DNA of 64,000 bases from an uncultured Acidobacteriota bacterium (lineage in GTDB: Bacteria; Acidobacteriota; Terriglobia; Terriglobales; Acidobacteriaceae): assembly GCA_903873705.1 (NCBI GenBank), contig CAIQPK010000003.1:1-64000 (forward strand), written 5' to 3'. Every line of letters starts with the position of its first letter. The first letter of the stretch is position 1. The notes below the pieces were generated by a model that saw only the letters and a program-made list of their open reading frames with translations, did not search any database and was not told the origin of the DNA. A program made the position numbers and the translations under genes. This document shows, one piece after another, positions 34,228 through 43,044 of this stretch.

Positions 34228-35949
34228 ATGGGTAGCCTATCAATGAGAAGAGTAAGTTTTCTTCTGAGTGCGTTGTGTGTCTTGGCGTGTTCCACCGGAA
34301 AAGTCCTGGCTGAAGATCATTCGGTAATTATCGTCAGCCAGGGCGATAAGACCGTTTATGACACCGACCCCGCCACCGGTAAAGTCATCAACAAAATTCA
34401 ACTCGAAGGCACCCCCACTGAGGCTGTCTACAGCTGGGATGAGCGCTGGCTCTTTGTCGCTGTCCCCGAGCAGGGCTACATCTCCGTCATCAACGCCCGC
34501 ACCTTCAAGGAATCCTCCCGCTTTACCCGGCCGGAGTTCAAGCGCGCTGCCGGAGCAACTGGCCTCTCTGACGTCCTCGTCACCACCCCCGACTTCAAGA
34601 AGCTCTACGTCTCCGTCCCCGGCGGCGTCGAGTGCTTCGACCAGAAGCTGCTCGTCTACAGCCCTGAATACGCACAGGCCGGCACGAAGATCGCGATCAC
34701 CGGCACCGACGGCCAGCGCATGCTCGTCCAGGGCCCCACGCAGAAGCTCTACCACGCGTTAGGCAAAGCCAACCAGGTCGCCGTCATCGACACCAATACC
34801 GACAAGCTGCTGAAGATGGTCCCCGTCAAGGGCGGGCCCACCGACGTCGCCTTCATGATCGGTGGCGAAGCCTGGGTCACCTCGGCTGACGGCACGGTCT
34901 CCGTTATCGACACCAACAAGGACGAAGTCGTCAAGACGATCGCCACCTCCGGCAAGGGTCCGGCCCGCATCATCACCGCGCCCGACGTCCGCTACATCGC
35001 CACCTCCCACAACGACAGCGGCGACGTCACCATCCTTCAGCCCATCACCAAGGAAGTAGTCGGCACGGTGAAGGTCGACATGAAGGGCCCGCTCTCGGTC
35101 CGCTTCACGCCCCCCAACGCCAAGGGTGCCAAGGCCTGGAGCTATCCCCCCACCAACCAGATCTACGTCTTCGGCGATTCCGGCATGGTCACCGTCGATC
35201 TCGACAAGATGTCAGCCGGCGCTCCCGTCATGGTCGGCACCAACGATTCCGCCAACCTCATCCACTACACCTACGCCGAATCGTTCATGCCCCCGCGCGA
35301 AGGAACCTCCACCCGCATCGTCGAGACGGATCTATACACCCTCTTCGACAACGCCATGTTCGTCTATGACCTCTCGCCCATCCACGAGCACCGCACCGAT
35401 ATGGCAGCCGTCATCGTCGGCGAAGGCGTCGCCAAGATCGGCTGCTGGGAAGAGCCGGCCTGCACCGAAACCAAGTCCAAGATGGGCATCACCGCCGGCA
35501 TAAACGCCCAGGGCGGCACTCCTTACAGCTATACCGAGTCCCGCGTAGGCGGCTTCACCGGCGTCCCCCGCGGCACCCTGCATGAAGAAGAAGGCGTCAC
35601 TCCGATGCCCCGCGAAATGATCATCTTCATGCCCAAGAACAACTACTACCGGCAGAAGAACCCCAAGAAGGTTTCGGCGCTCGCCTCCATGCCGAACTCC
35701 AAGCTCATCACCGATAACACGCGCATCTGGCTCTACGACGTCGTTCTCGTCCCCGGCCAGCCCGTCACCTTCCCTGCCAACACCGACTACGCCTTCGTCT
35801 ACATCGCCGGCGGTCTGCTCCGCGAAACCCACAACGGCGTTCCCTCAATCGAACACCGCCTATTCAAGGACTGGGAACTCGACTCCACAGAAAAGACCGT
35901 TGAGGCGCTCAGCAACCGAATCCATCTCACCGTCATGGAATTCAAATAG
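34228..35949 (+). CDS. Exported YVTN-type beta-propeller protein
   Basis: About 573 residues from ATG 34228 (GAGG just upstream; ATG 34243 is the alternative). The signal MRRVSFLLSALCVLACSTGK contains a possible lipobox ending at Cys. Seven-blade YVTN-like repeats cover about 30-300, with repeated segments such as VAVIDTNTDKLLKMVPV and VSVIDTNKDEVVKTIA. The C-terminal 200 residues form a separate beta-rich domain (PREMIIFMPKNNYY, VPGQPVTFPANTDYAF) of cupin-like pattern. Own promoter and terminator: a single-gene unit. Role unknown, probably periplasmic binding or scaffolding. Confidence 0.8.
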   Translation: MGSLSMRRVSFLLSALCVLACSTGKVLAEDHSVIIVSQGDKTVYDTDPATGKVINKIQLEGTPTEAVYSWDERWLFVAVPEQGYISVINARTFKESSRFTRPEFKRAAGATGLSDVLVTTPDFKKLYVSVPGGVECFDQKLLVYSPEYAQAGTKIAITGTDGQRMLVQGPTQKLYHALGKANQVAVIDTNTDKLLKMVPVKGGPTDVAFMIGGEAWVTSADGTVSVIDTNKDEVVKTIATSGKGPARIITAPDVRYIATSHNDSGDVTILQPITKEVVGTVKVDMKGPLSVRFTPPNAKGAKAWSYPPTNQIYVFGDSGMVTVDLDKMSAGAPVMVGTNDSANLIHYTYAESFMPPREGTSTRIVETDLYTLFDNAMFVYDLSPIHEHRTDMAAVIVGEGVAKIGCWEEPACTETKSKMGITAGINAQGGTPYSYTESRVGGFTGVPRGTLHEEEGVTPMPREMIIFMPKNNYYRQKNPKKVSALASMPNSKLITDNTRIWLYDVVLVPGQPVTFPANTDYAFVYIAGGLLRETHNGVPSIEHRLFKDWELDSTEKTVEALSNRIHLTVMEFK

Positions 35950-36014
35950 ACCTCCCGCACCTCCCCTGCTTCACGTAGCCTGCGGAAAATTCAACCGACT
36001 TACACTTTGCACCC

Positions 36015-36048
36015 GCGGGATGAGGGCAACCTCATCCCGCCTTTTTTT
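36015..36048 (+). terminator. Intrinsic terminator of the YVTN gene
   Basis: GCGGGATGAGG (36015-36025) pairs perfectly over 11 bp with CCTCATCCCGC (36030-36040) around a GCAA tetraloop, followed by T7 (36042-36048). Confidence 0.9.
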
Positions 36049-36302
36049 CGCCTGGAGACCCATCCCACCGCCCGGCAACCGCCCCCATTTCTCCAATTTG
36101 CATCAACTATGTCTGAATCCTGTCTTTTCATATAGTCTCTGTGGCAAGGCGTAACTCCATGGGAGTACAGTATTTTTTGCCGGGGCTGTAATACAGCATC
36201 CGGTTCGCAAGCCAGACATTTGAATAAGAGCAGTGTGTTCGCCCGGTAGATCGCACTCGTGACTCCAGGCCCGTTAGTCCGCATTGTGGTGAGGTGTTCA
36301 GC

Positions 36303-39300
36303 GTGAAGTCCCGTCTTCGTCTGTCCCTTTCTTTACTGACTGCCTGCGTCGCCGTCAGCACAGGCTCGTGCCTCGCCCTCGCCCAGAACACCAGCTCTTC
36401 CGATGACGTCGGTCAGTCGCGCGACTCCATCGTCATCCCCGGTCCATTGCGCTCCTTCGAGCGCATGGCCGGCATCAGTCAGCAGGCCTCGCCCGATGAG
36501 GTTCTCCCCTTTCTCGCGCGCGACATCTTCATGCGCGGCTTCCGCGACAAAAAGCCCACGGAATATCTCGCTCTCGTCGGCCGCTACGTCGATCAGGCCA
36601 CCGAGTTGCAGCACCTCGTCGGCCCCAGCGGCCGAATTGAAGTCTCAGGTTGCGTCGACGCGATGCCCCTGCTCAAGGTCCTCGGCTATCGCCTCCGCGC
36701 TGGATGTGGCACCAGGTCCTTCGCCCTTGAAACCGGAAACCCCGAACGTGCCTTCCTCACCATCGACTCCGGCTTCCCCCTGGTCGAGCTCGAGGAGGCG
36801 CTTCAGACCGGCACCTCTTTCGCCTACGACTACCCCTCCGCCCGCGTCCCCATCCTCGCGCATGAAAACGACTGGACCGGCCTTGCGGCCGCGCAGAAGC
36901 ACCGCGTCAGCGGCCTCCTCTCGGCACTGCTTGCAGACCAGTCCGTAGCGGAGCTCTACTGGGCCGTCTCCCGGCAGGAAACCGCCACCCGCCAATCGCT
37001 GCTCCGCGCCCCTGGCCTCAAGGCCCTGCTCCCCTACTCCGCACTGCTTGACTTCTACGGGAGCCAGCTGTCCATCCGCAGCGGACGCGTCGCCGTCCCC
37101 GGCGGCCCAGCTTCACGCGCCAGCTGGAGAGAACTCGTCGGAGCCAACCCTGACTCCTCCGGCGCCTTCGTCCTCGGTCTGCTCAGTCACGACGGCGGTT
37201 GGCCCATCGCGTTCTTCGACACCCTCTCCCGCGTCAGCGACAAGCAGCAGCAGCATCTCACCCAACCCGAACGCTTGAAGCATCTCTATGAGGCCTACCG
37301 CCTCCCTAGCAACTCCCGCGTCAATGCAGCACATGGCGTCTACGGCAAAACCCCCGACCTGCTCGTCCTCTTCACCCGCGTCCAATGGGACGCCAACGGT
37401 GCTCCTCTGATACCCGGCGGTATCCAGGCCTGGAAAGACGTCCTCGATCAAAAATCCGGCGACCCCGTCATGCGTGATCAACTCAGCCATTCGCGCAGCT
37501 GGAGCACGCCAGAGGATGTTCTCGCCAGCATGACGGCACTCACCCACGTCTCCTTCACACCCGCATCCAGCCCGCTGCAGGTCTTCCTCACCGCGCTGGA
37601 AATCGACCGCAACCGCCAGCCGGAAAACCGCCTGAAGCCCGCCACCATCAAGGCCCTCGCCAGCCGTTACGCGGAGTTCAACCTCTGGTACCAGATCTTC
37701 GCTGAGTTTCCTGACCTCGACGACGCGGCCATCACCCGCTTCATCGCCGCCGCCGACGCCGTCGACAACATCTCCAACCAGGTCCTCCGCGCCAACGCCG
37801 AAGGCTCCTTCCAGGCCTCGGTCGGCCTCTGGCAAATCCTCGCCCGCCAGGGTCAAATTCCCCCGCAGGACATGAGCGCATCGTGGCTCAGAGTCACCGA
37901 GCCCTTCCTCGCGATCACCTCTTCAACCCAGCTCTTCGACGCCACCCGCACCTCCCTCTCAGCGGTCATCACCGCCACCGGCCGCAAACCCGATAGCTCC
38001 GAGGACCAGATCGTCGAACTCCTCGCCGGGCCGCAGCAAGCTTCATCCGATGGCCAGCGCATCCACAAGCAGCTCGCCGGCCGTATCAGCACCGTCATCG
38101 AAGACCAGCGCCTCGCCTCGCTCGATACCCTCTTCGCTCTCAGCGACGGCCTCAAGCGCATGGCTCAGTCCGGTGGCAAGGGCGACGATCTCATCCCGCT
38201 CGCAGAAGAGCTCCGCGAGTTCGATCTCCCCCGCCCCATCTTCACCCGCGGCGAAAAACGCAGCTGGGCGCCGGCCATCTACACCAGCCACCACTCCGAA
38301 CTGCAGATCCGCACCGACATCACCCGCATCCTCAAGCAACCCGCCTCCCCTACCGAACTCGAAAACGCCCGCGGCCTGCTCACACCCTTCCTCCGCGACA
38401 CCATTGTCGGCCTCAACTACGCCTACTACGAACCACCCGGAGCCCAGATTCTCCATCACAACCCGCTCTTCGTGCGCTCGCATGACTTCCTCGGCATCTC
38501 CCTCACCGGCGCCAACCAGATCTGGCGTGCTCCGCAGCTTCTAGGCGCAGGCGTCTCCGCCGGCGGCGGCGCGTACCTCATGGGCTCCCTCGCAGACCTC
38601 TCCTACGCTCTCGCCACCACCGAGCAGGACTTCATCGCTCCCAAAAATGTTCAGGCCCTCATATGGGACGAGCTCGTTCCCGTCCTCATGGTCAGCGCCA
38701 CCATTCCGCGCTGGTGGTCGGTCACGCCCAGCGAGCTACACGCCGTTACCCTTTATCAGCGCTCCGGCGAAGAGCTCCTCACGGCCGCCTCCACCAATCC
38801 CGCTCTGCGCGAGAAGGTATCCGCCGTCCTCGCGGACCGCGTCGCTCCGCAGCGCATGGAAGAAATCGCCGCCGCGCTTCCCAATCAGAAGCGAGTAGCA
38901 GCGCTGATCCCCCGCCTCATGCCCGCCGAGGTCTCATTCCTCGCCACCGAATTCCGCCTCCGCTACCCTGACGAGCCGCCCACCTGGGGTCCTTCCGCCA
39001 AACAGCTCGACGAGCTCCAGAAATCCCACCCCGCAGATGTCAGCTGGGACCGCATTTCCCGCGACTTTGGAGTCCCCCACCCCACCATCGCCCAGACCAA
39101 CGGAACCCAGCTGCTCAACATCAAGCCGCTGCCCAAGTTCGGCGGCTACTCCAGCCGCCTCTTCGGCGAGTCATGGGAATCCAGCAACCTCTACTGGGCA
39201 CGTCTCGCTGACGAAATGGGCTACTCCCCCGCAGCCCTCAACATTCTCGTCCCCGAGCTCACCCGAGCCACCGTCGCCAATATCTTTGCCAGCGACATTG

Positions 39301-39443
39301 AAGACTGGCAGGCCATCCTTCGCGCCATGCAGCTTACCGGCGACGAGTTCCGCCAGGGCAAGATCGCATCGCTCGCCAAACCCGCTACCACCTCGCTTCT
39401 CTCCACCCCCCTCCCCAACCTCACACCGGCCTCTGCGCAATAG
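36303..39443 (+). CDS. Large exported orphan protein paired with a VWA gene
   Basis: About 1046 residues. I take GTG 36303 (GAGG upstream); GTG 36294 is the alternative. A signal peptide (LSLSLLTACVAVSTGS) is followed by a long, mostly helical, repeat-poor body. Two segments near about 720-760 (GLNYAYYEPPGAQILHHNP and VRSHDFLGISLTG) and TPSELHAVTLYQRSGEELL stand out as possible conserved cores. I recognise no domain. It ends seven bases before the VWFA-related gene, so they form an operon. Probably a lineage-specific periplasmic or outer-membrane-associated protein. Confidence 0.7.
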   Translation: MKSRLRLSLSLLTACVAVSTGSCLALAQNTSSSDDVGQSRDSIVIPGPLRSFERMAGISQQASPDEVLPFLARDIFMRGFRDKKPTEYLALVGRYVDQATELQHLVGPSGRIEVSGCVDAMPLLKVLGYRLRAGCGTRSFALETGNPERAFLTIDSGFPLVELEEALQTGTSFAYDYPSARVPILAHENDWTGLAAAQKHRVSGLLSALLADQSVAELYWAVSRQETATRQSLLRAPGLKALLPYSALLDFYGSQLSIRSGRVAVPGGPASRASWRELVGANPDSSGAFVLGLLSHDGGWPIAFFDTLSRVSDKQQQHLTQPERLKHLYEAYRLPSNSRVNAAHGVYGKTPDLLVLFTRVQWDANGAPLIPGGIQAWKDVLDQKSGDPVMRDQLSHSRSWSTPEDVLASMTALTHVSFTPASSPLQVFLTALEIDRNRQPENRLKPATIKALASRYAEFNLWYQIFAEFPDLDDAAITRFIAAADAVDNISNQVLRANAEGSFQASVGLWQILARQGQIPPQDMSASWLRVTEPFLAITSSTQLFDATRTSLSAVITATGRKPDSSEDQIVELLAGPQQASSDGQRIHKQLAGRISTVIEDQRLASLDTLFALSDGLKRMAQSGGKGDDLIPLAEELREFDLPRPIFTRGEKRSWAPAIYTSHHSELQIRTDITRILKQPASPTELENARGLLTPFLRDTIVGLNYAYYEPPGAQILHHNPLFVRSHDFLGISLTGANQIWRAPQLLGAGVSAGGGAYLMGSLADLSYALATTEQDFIAPKNVQALIWDELVPVLMVSATIPRWWSVTPSELHAVTLYQRSGEELLTAASTNPALREKVSAVLADRVAPQRMEEIAAALPNQKRVAALIPRLMPAEVSFLATEFRLRYPDEPPTWGPSAKQLDELQKSHPADVSWDRISRDFGVPHPTIAQTNGTQLLNIKPLPKFGGYSSRLFGESWESSNLYWARLADEMGYSPAALNILVPELTRATVANIFASDIEDWQAILRAMQLTGDEFRQGKIASLAKPATTSLLSTPLPNLTPASAQ

Positions 39444-39450
39444 GAGAACC

Positions 39451-40536
39451 ATGGCAAGACGATTCCTTTCATTTGTCGGGCTGATCTGGTTTGCATTCGG
39501 CAACAGCACTGCCGGCAACGCACAGGACGACACCACCTCCCAGATCCGCGTCAACGTTGTTCTCGTCCAGCTCGGCATCGCCGTCACCGACAGCAAGGGC
39601 AACTACATCAGCAATCTTCGCCCGCAGGACTTCCAGATCGTCGAAGACGGCATTCCCCAGCGCACCTCCACCTTCGAAGAAGGCAACGAACCCGTCCGCA
39701 AGCTCACCTACGCCGCCGGCAGCAACATCCCCACCATCTAGGAAACCGCTCCCACCGGCCTCGCTGGCTCCCCGGCGGACGCTATCGCCGCCACCAACGC
39801 CGCCATCCGTACCGACGACGGCAGCGGCTCCAACGTCTACATCCTCTTCGACACCAGCAACTACATGTACCGCGGCTTCGTCTTCGCGCAGGACTCCATC
39901 TCCGACTTCATCCGCTCCCTCGAAGGCGTCAGCAAGGTCGCACTCTACTCCTACAGCCGCGACCTCGACCGCATCGCCGGCCTCACCCCCGACCGCGGCC
40001 AGGTCCTCCGCGGCGTCCGCAACACCGTCGCCGGAGACAACGCTGCCCTCTACAACGCCCTCCTCCTCACCGTGAAAGACGCCGCCCAGGTCAAGGGCAA
40101 GAAAGCCATCGTTGTCTTCTCCAACGGCCCCGACAACGCCAGCCTCGTCCCGCCTGAAGACGTCGCCGAGCTCGCCCAATCCACCGGCACCATCATCTAC
40201 ATGATCAGCACCCAGCAGGCCGAAGCCGAGCCCATCTCCACCGTCGTCTTCGAGCGCATGAGCAAGGCCACCGGAGGGCGCGCCTACTTCTCCCGCAGCT
40301 GGCGCGACGAGAAGCAGGCCTTCGCCTCCATCCGCGACGACCTCGCCCACCTCTACACCCTCAGCTACTACCCCCAGGCCAACGCCAACCACGGCTGGCG
40401 TTCCATCACCGTCAAGCTCGTAGGCAAAGACCTCCAGAAGTACCGCATCCGAACCCGAGACGGCTATCGCCTCCTCCGCGACCCAGCCACCGTAGACACC
40501 CCAGGCCCCGCCACCGAATCAGCCACCATCCGTTAG
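39451..40536 (+). pseudogene. VWFA-related acidobacterial protein interrupted by an in-frame TAG
   Basis: 362 codons in a single frame from ATG 39451 (AGGAG 5 bases upstream) to TAG 40536, with one internal TAG at 39739-39741. The first part has a signal peptide and the N-terminal domain typical of the family (VNVVLVQLGIAVTDSKGN, LRPQDFQIVEDG). The second part is the von Willebrand A domain (VYILFDTSNYMYRGF, ALYNALLLTVKDAA, KAIVVFSNGPDN) and the usual end (SYYPQANANHGWRSITVKL). Everything after the stop is intact, so a single CAG-to-TAG change is the simplest explanation. DTSNY replaces the classic MIDAS DxSxS. Confidence 0.8.
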
Positions 40537-40575
40537 CCTCAGAACCGTCCCACCACAGGGCCTCCTCCAAATCAA

Positions 40576-40612
40576 GCGGGTGCCCCATGTCCAGATTCTC
40601 GGACATGGGCTT
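40576..40612 (+). repeat. GGGTGCCCC stem-loop repeat, copy 1
   Basis: Begins GCGGGTGCCCCATGTCC; GCCCATGTCC pairs with GGACATGGGC around AGATTCTC. It sits 40 bases after the VWA gene stop. Member of the dispersed repeat family described in the findings. Confidence 0.65.
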
Positions 40613-40790
40613 CCACCGCTGCCCGCGCCTCTGTGCTCAAAGACTCTAAGCCCTGTGCTCTTCCCAACCCCGCTCCGTCCGCTCACAGCGCACCTCATGT
40701 GACAAACTAATGACCAACTCCCAATAACGACGTGACAACCCACGCACCTCATCGCTTCTAACCTTCAAACTGTCAGCCAACCCAAACAGA

Positions 40791-40855
40791 CCGGGTGGCC
40801 CATTCATCGCGGCCCCATCGCGATGAGTGGGGAAACTCAAATCTCAACCCGCAGA
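40791..40855 (+). repeat. GGGTG-CCC stem-loop repeat, copy 2
   Basis: CCCATTCATCGCG (about 40799-40811) pairs with CGCGATGAGTGGG (one G-U), preceded by CCGGGTGG and followed by AATCTCAACCCGC, the same trailing AACCCGC seen in copy 3. It overlaps the only available start codon of the GT87-like gene. Confidence 0.7.
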
Positions 40856-42987
40856 ACCGCACCGCCATTCCAAGGAAGCCCGCCATCACCGCGCCCAACC
40901 TCACCCGCCAAGCGCGCCTCCTCCCACCCATCGAGTGGCTCCTCCTAACCATCTTCGCCTTCACACTCCTCTTCCAAACCCTTCCTGACGCCTGGCGCTC
41001 CCTCAACACCGACTTCGTCAACTACGACATCGTCGCCAAACTCGTCCGCGACCACAGCGACATGACCCACCTCTACGAATGGCGCTGGCTCGCCCGCCAG
41101 AAAGACCACCACCAGATCGACCGCGCCATCATCGGCCTCGTCCCCATCACCCCCTTCTCCACGCTCGCCATTGTGCCCCTCGCCAGCCTCGACCCCCTCA
41201 CCGCCAAACGCATCTGGCTCCTCCTCCAACTCGCCCTGCTCTTCCCCACCGCGCTCGGCCTCCGCGCCCTCGCCGGCCAGCCCCTCCGCCGCATCGCACT
41301 CATCATCGCCGCCTGCCTCCCGCTGCATCGCAACCTGCTCTACGGCCAGTTCTACATCCTCCTCCTCGCCCTCGTCGTCTTCGCCTGCTGGGCTCTCCAG
41401 CGCGAGCGCCCCACCCTCGCCGGCGCACTCGTCGCCCTCGCTGCCGCCATCAAGCTCTTCCCCGTCATCTTCATCCTCTACTTCCTCCGCAAGCGCCAAT
41501 GGCGAGCCGCCGCCGCCGCCCTCATCACCGGCGCCACTTGCGCCGCCACCTCCATCGCCATCTTCGGCTGGGAAGTCCACCGCACCTACCTCCTTCAAGT
41601 CCTCCCCTGGACCCTCCGCGGCGACGCCCTTCCTCCCTACGCCGTCGGCAGCGGCTCCATCTCCACCCTCCTCCACCGCCTCTTCCTCTACGAGCCCCAA
41701 TGGAATCCCCACCCCTGGCTCCCCTCACCCACCCTCTTCGCCGTCCTGCAGGCCATCCTCCCCACACTCATCCTCGCTCCCACCATCCTCCTCTGCGACG
41801 AGCACGACCGCTCCCCGCAACGCATCGCCCTCGAGTGGTCCGCTCTCACCATCGCCACGCTCACCATCTCCACCATCCCCGCCTCGTACAACTTCACGCT
41901 CATGATCCTTCCGATGACCGTGCTCTGCGCCACACTCCTCCCGCGCCGCCCTGCTCTCATTCCCCTCATCGCCGCCCTCTACTTCTCCATCGGATACCCC
42001 AAAGGCTGGCACGTCGGCTCCTCCGCCAGCTGGCGCGTTGCCCTCCAGTTCCCACGCCTCTACCTCCTCATCGCACTGCTCGCACTCGTCTACCTCGCAC
42101 TCGGCGCCACCGCCTTCCGCAACCGCGCCCGCCGCCCGCTCACGCTCGCCATCGCCGCCGCGCTAGCCCTCATGGCCGCCAGCAACATCCTCTCCAACCT
42201 CCGCTACCAGCGCCACATCACCGACGACTTCGCCTACCGCCTCTCCGACGCCAGCGGCGCCCTCCTCTCCGCCGCCCCGCAATCCCGCAACGGACAAATC
42301 CTCCGCATCGCCATGCAGCCCGGCGGCTACCGCCTCCTCTCCAGCATGACCACCCCGCCCACCAACGCCCCCTGGCCAGAAAACGCCGTCGGCCCCGACG
42401 ACATCGCCTTCGCCTCCAGCCCCACCCGCCTCCTCATCGAGTCCGCCGGCCCCCACTCCCGCATTCTCTCCCCCACCGAACCCTTCACCCCCATCGACGA
42501 CGCCGAGTCCCCCACCCTCTCCCCCGACGGCAAAACCCTCGCCTACCTCCGCCTCACCAACAACCGCGCACGTCTCTTCACCACCACCTCAAACGATCCC
42601 CTCACCCCGTCCAACCTCAACGTCGAGCAAGCCACCTTCCTCCCCGACAACTCCCTCATCATCGCCGCCTACACACCCGCCACCACCGGCCCGCGCCTCT
42701 TCCGCATCCTCCCCCATCAGCCCCCACAACTCCTCCCCCTCGGCGAAGCCCGCTATCCCGCCGCCTCACCCGACGGCCACTACCTCGCCTACAGCCGCCT
42801 CTCCAACGGCAACTGGAACCTCACCCTCCTCGACCTCCACACCGGCGCCATCCGCCCCATCGCCGACGCCCCCTGCAACACCACCGAACCCGCCTGGGAG
42901 CCCGACTCCAGAACCATCCTCTACGCCAGCGACTGTGGCCGCGCCCTCTGGTTCTCCGCCATCTCCCGCCGCCGCATCATCCCTTAA
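40795..42987 (+). CDS. GT87/DUF2029-like membrane glycosyltransferase fused to a PD40 beta-propeller
   Basis: 730 residues. About 45-475 carry some ten membrane helices with the GT87-type features DFVNYDIVAKLVRDHSDMTHLYEW (split here for length: extracytoplasmic Asp region near 75), HRNLLYGQFYILLLALV and LAAAIKLFPVIFILYFL; these enzymes use polyprenyl-phosphate mannose or similar donors. About 480-730 form a TolB/PD40-like propeller with TLSPDGKTLAYLRL, AASPDGHYLAYSRLS and WEPDSRTILYASD. The annotated GTG start lies inside a dispersed repeat, so the first 30 residues may not be original. The fusion is unusual. Confidence 0.75.
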   Translation: MAHSSRPHRDEWGNSNLNPQNRTAIPRKPAITAPNLTRQARLLPPIEWLLLTIFAFTLLFQTLPDAWRSLNTDFVNYDIVAKLVRDHSDMTHLYEWRWLARQKDHHQIDRAIIGLVPITPFSTLAIVPLASLDPLTAKRIWLLLQLALLFPTALGLRALAGQPLRRIALIIAACLPLHRNLLYGQFYILLLALVVFACWALQRERPTLAGALVALAAAIKLFPVIFILYFLRKRQWRAAAAALITGATCAATSIAIFGWEVHRTYLLQVLPWTLRGDALPPYAVGSGSISTLLHRLFLYEPQWNPHPWLPSPTLFAVLQAILPTLILAPTILLCDEHDRSPQRIALEWSALTIATLTISTIPASYNFTLMILPMTVLCATLLPRRPALIPLIAALYFSIGYPKGWHVGSSASWRVALQFPRLYLLIALLALVYLALGATAFRNRARRPLTLAIAAALALMAASNILSNLRYQRHITDDFAYRLSDASGALLSAAPQSRNGQILRIAMQPGGYRLLSSMTTPPTNAPWPENAVGPDDIAFASSPTRLLIESAGPHSRILSPTEPFTPIDDAESPTLSPDGKTLAYLRLTNNRARLFTTTSNDPLTPSNLNVEQATFLPDNSLIIAAYTPATTGPRLFRILPHQPPQLLPLGEARYPAASPDGHYLAYSRLSNGNWNLTLLDLHTGAIRPIADAPCNTTEPAWEPDSRTILYASDCGRALWFSAISRRRIIP

Positions 42988-43044
42988 ACGCCACTGCGCC
43001 CGGCATCAGCCCGGCGCAGCAGCGTTGCAAAGAACAATCCTCAA

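Noticed and set aside
39469-40392. 307-codon - strand frame across the VWA gene
   Set aside because: Gly/Val/Asp-rich antisense shadow; the + strand carries family motifs on both sides of the TAG.
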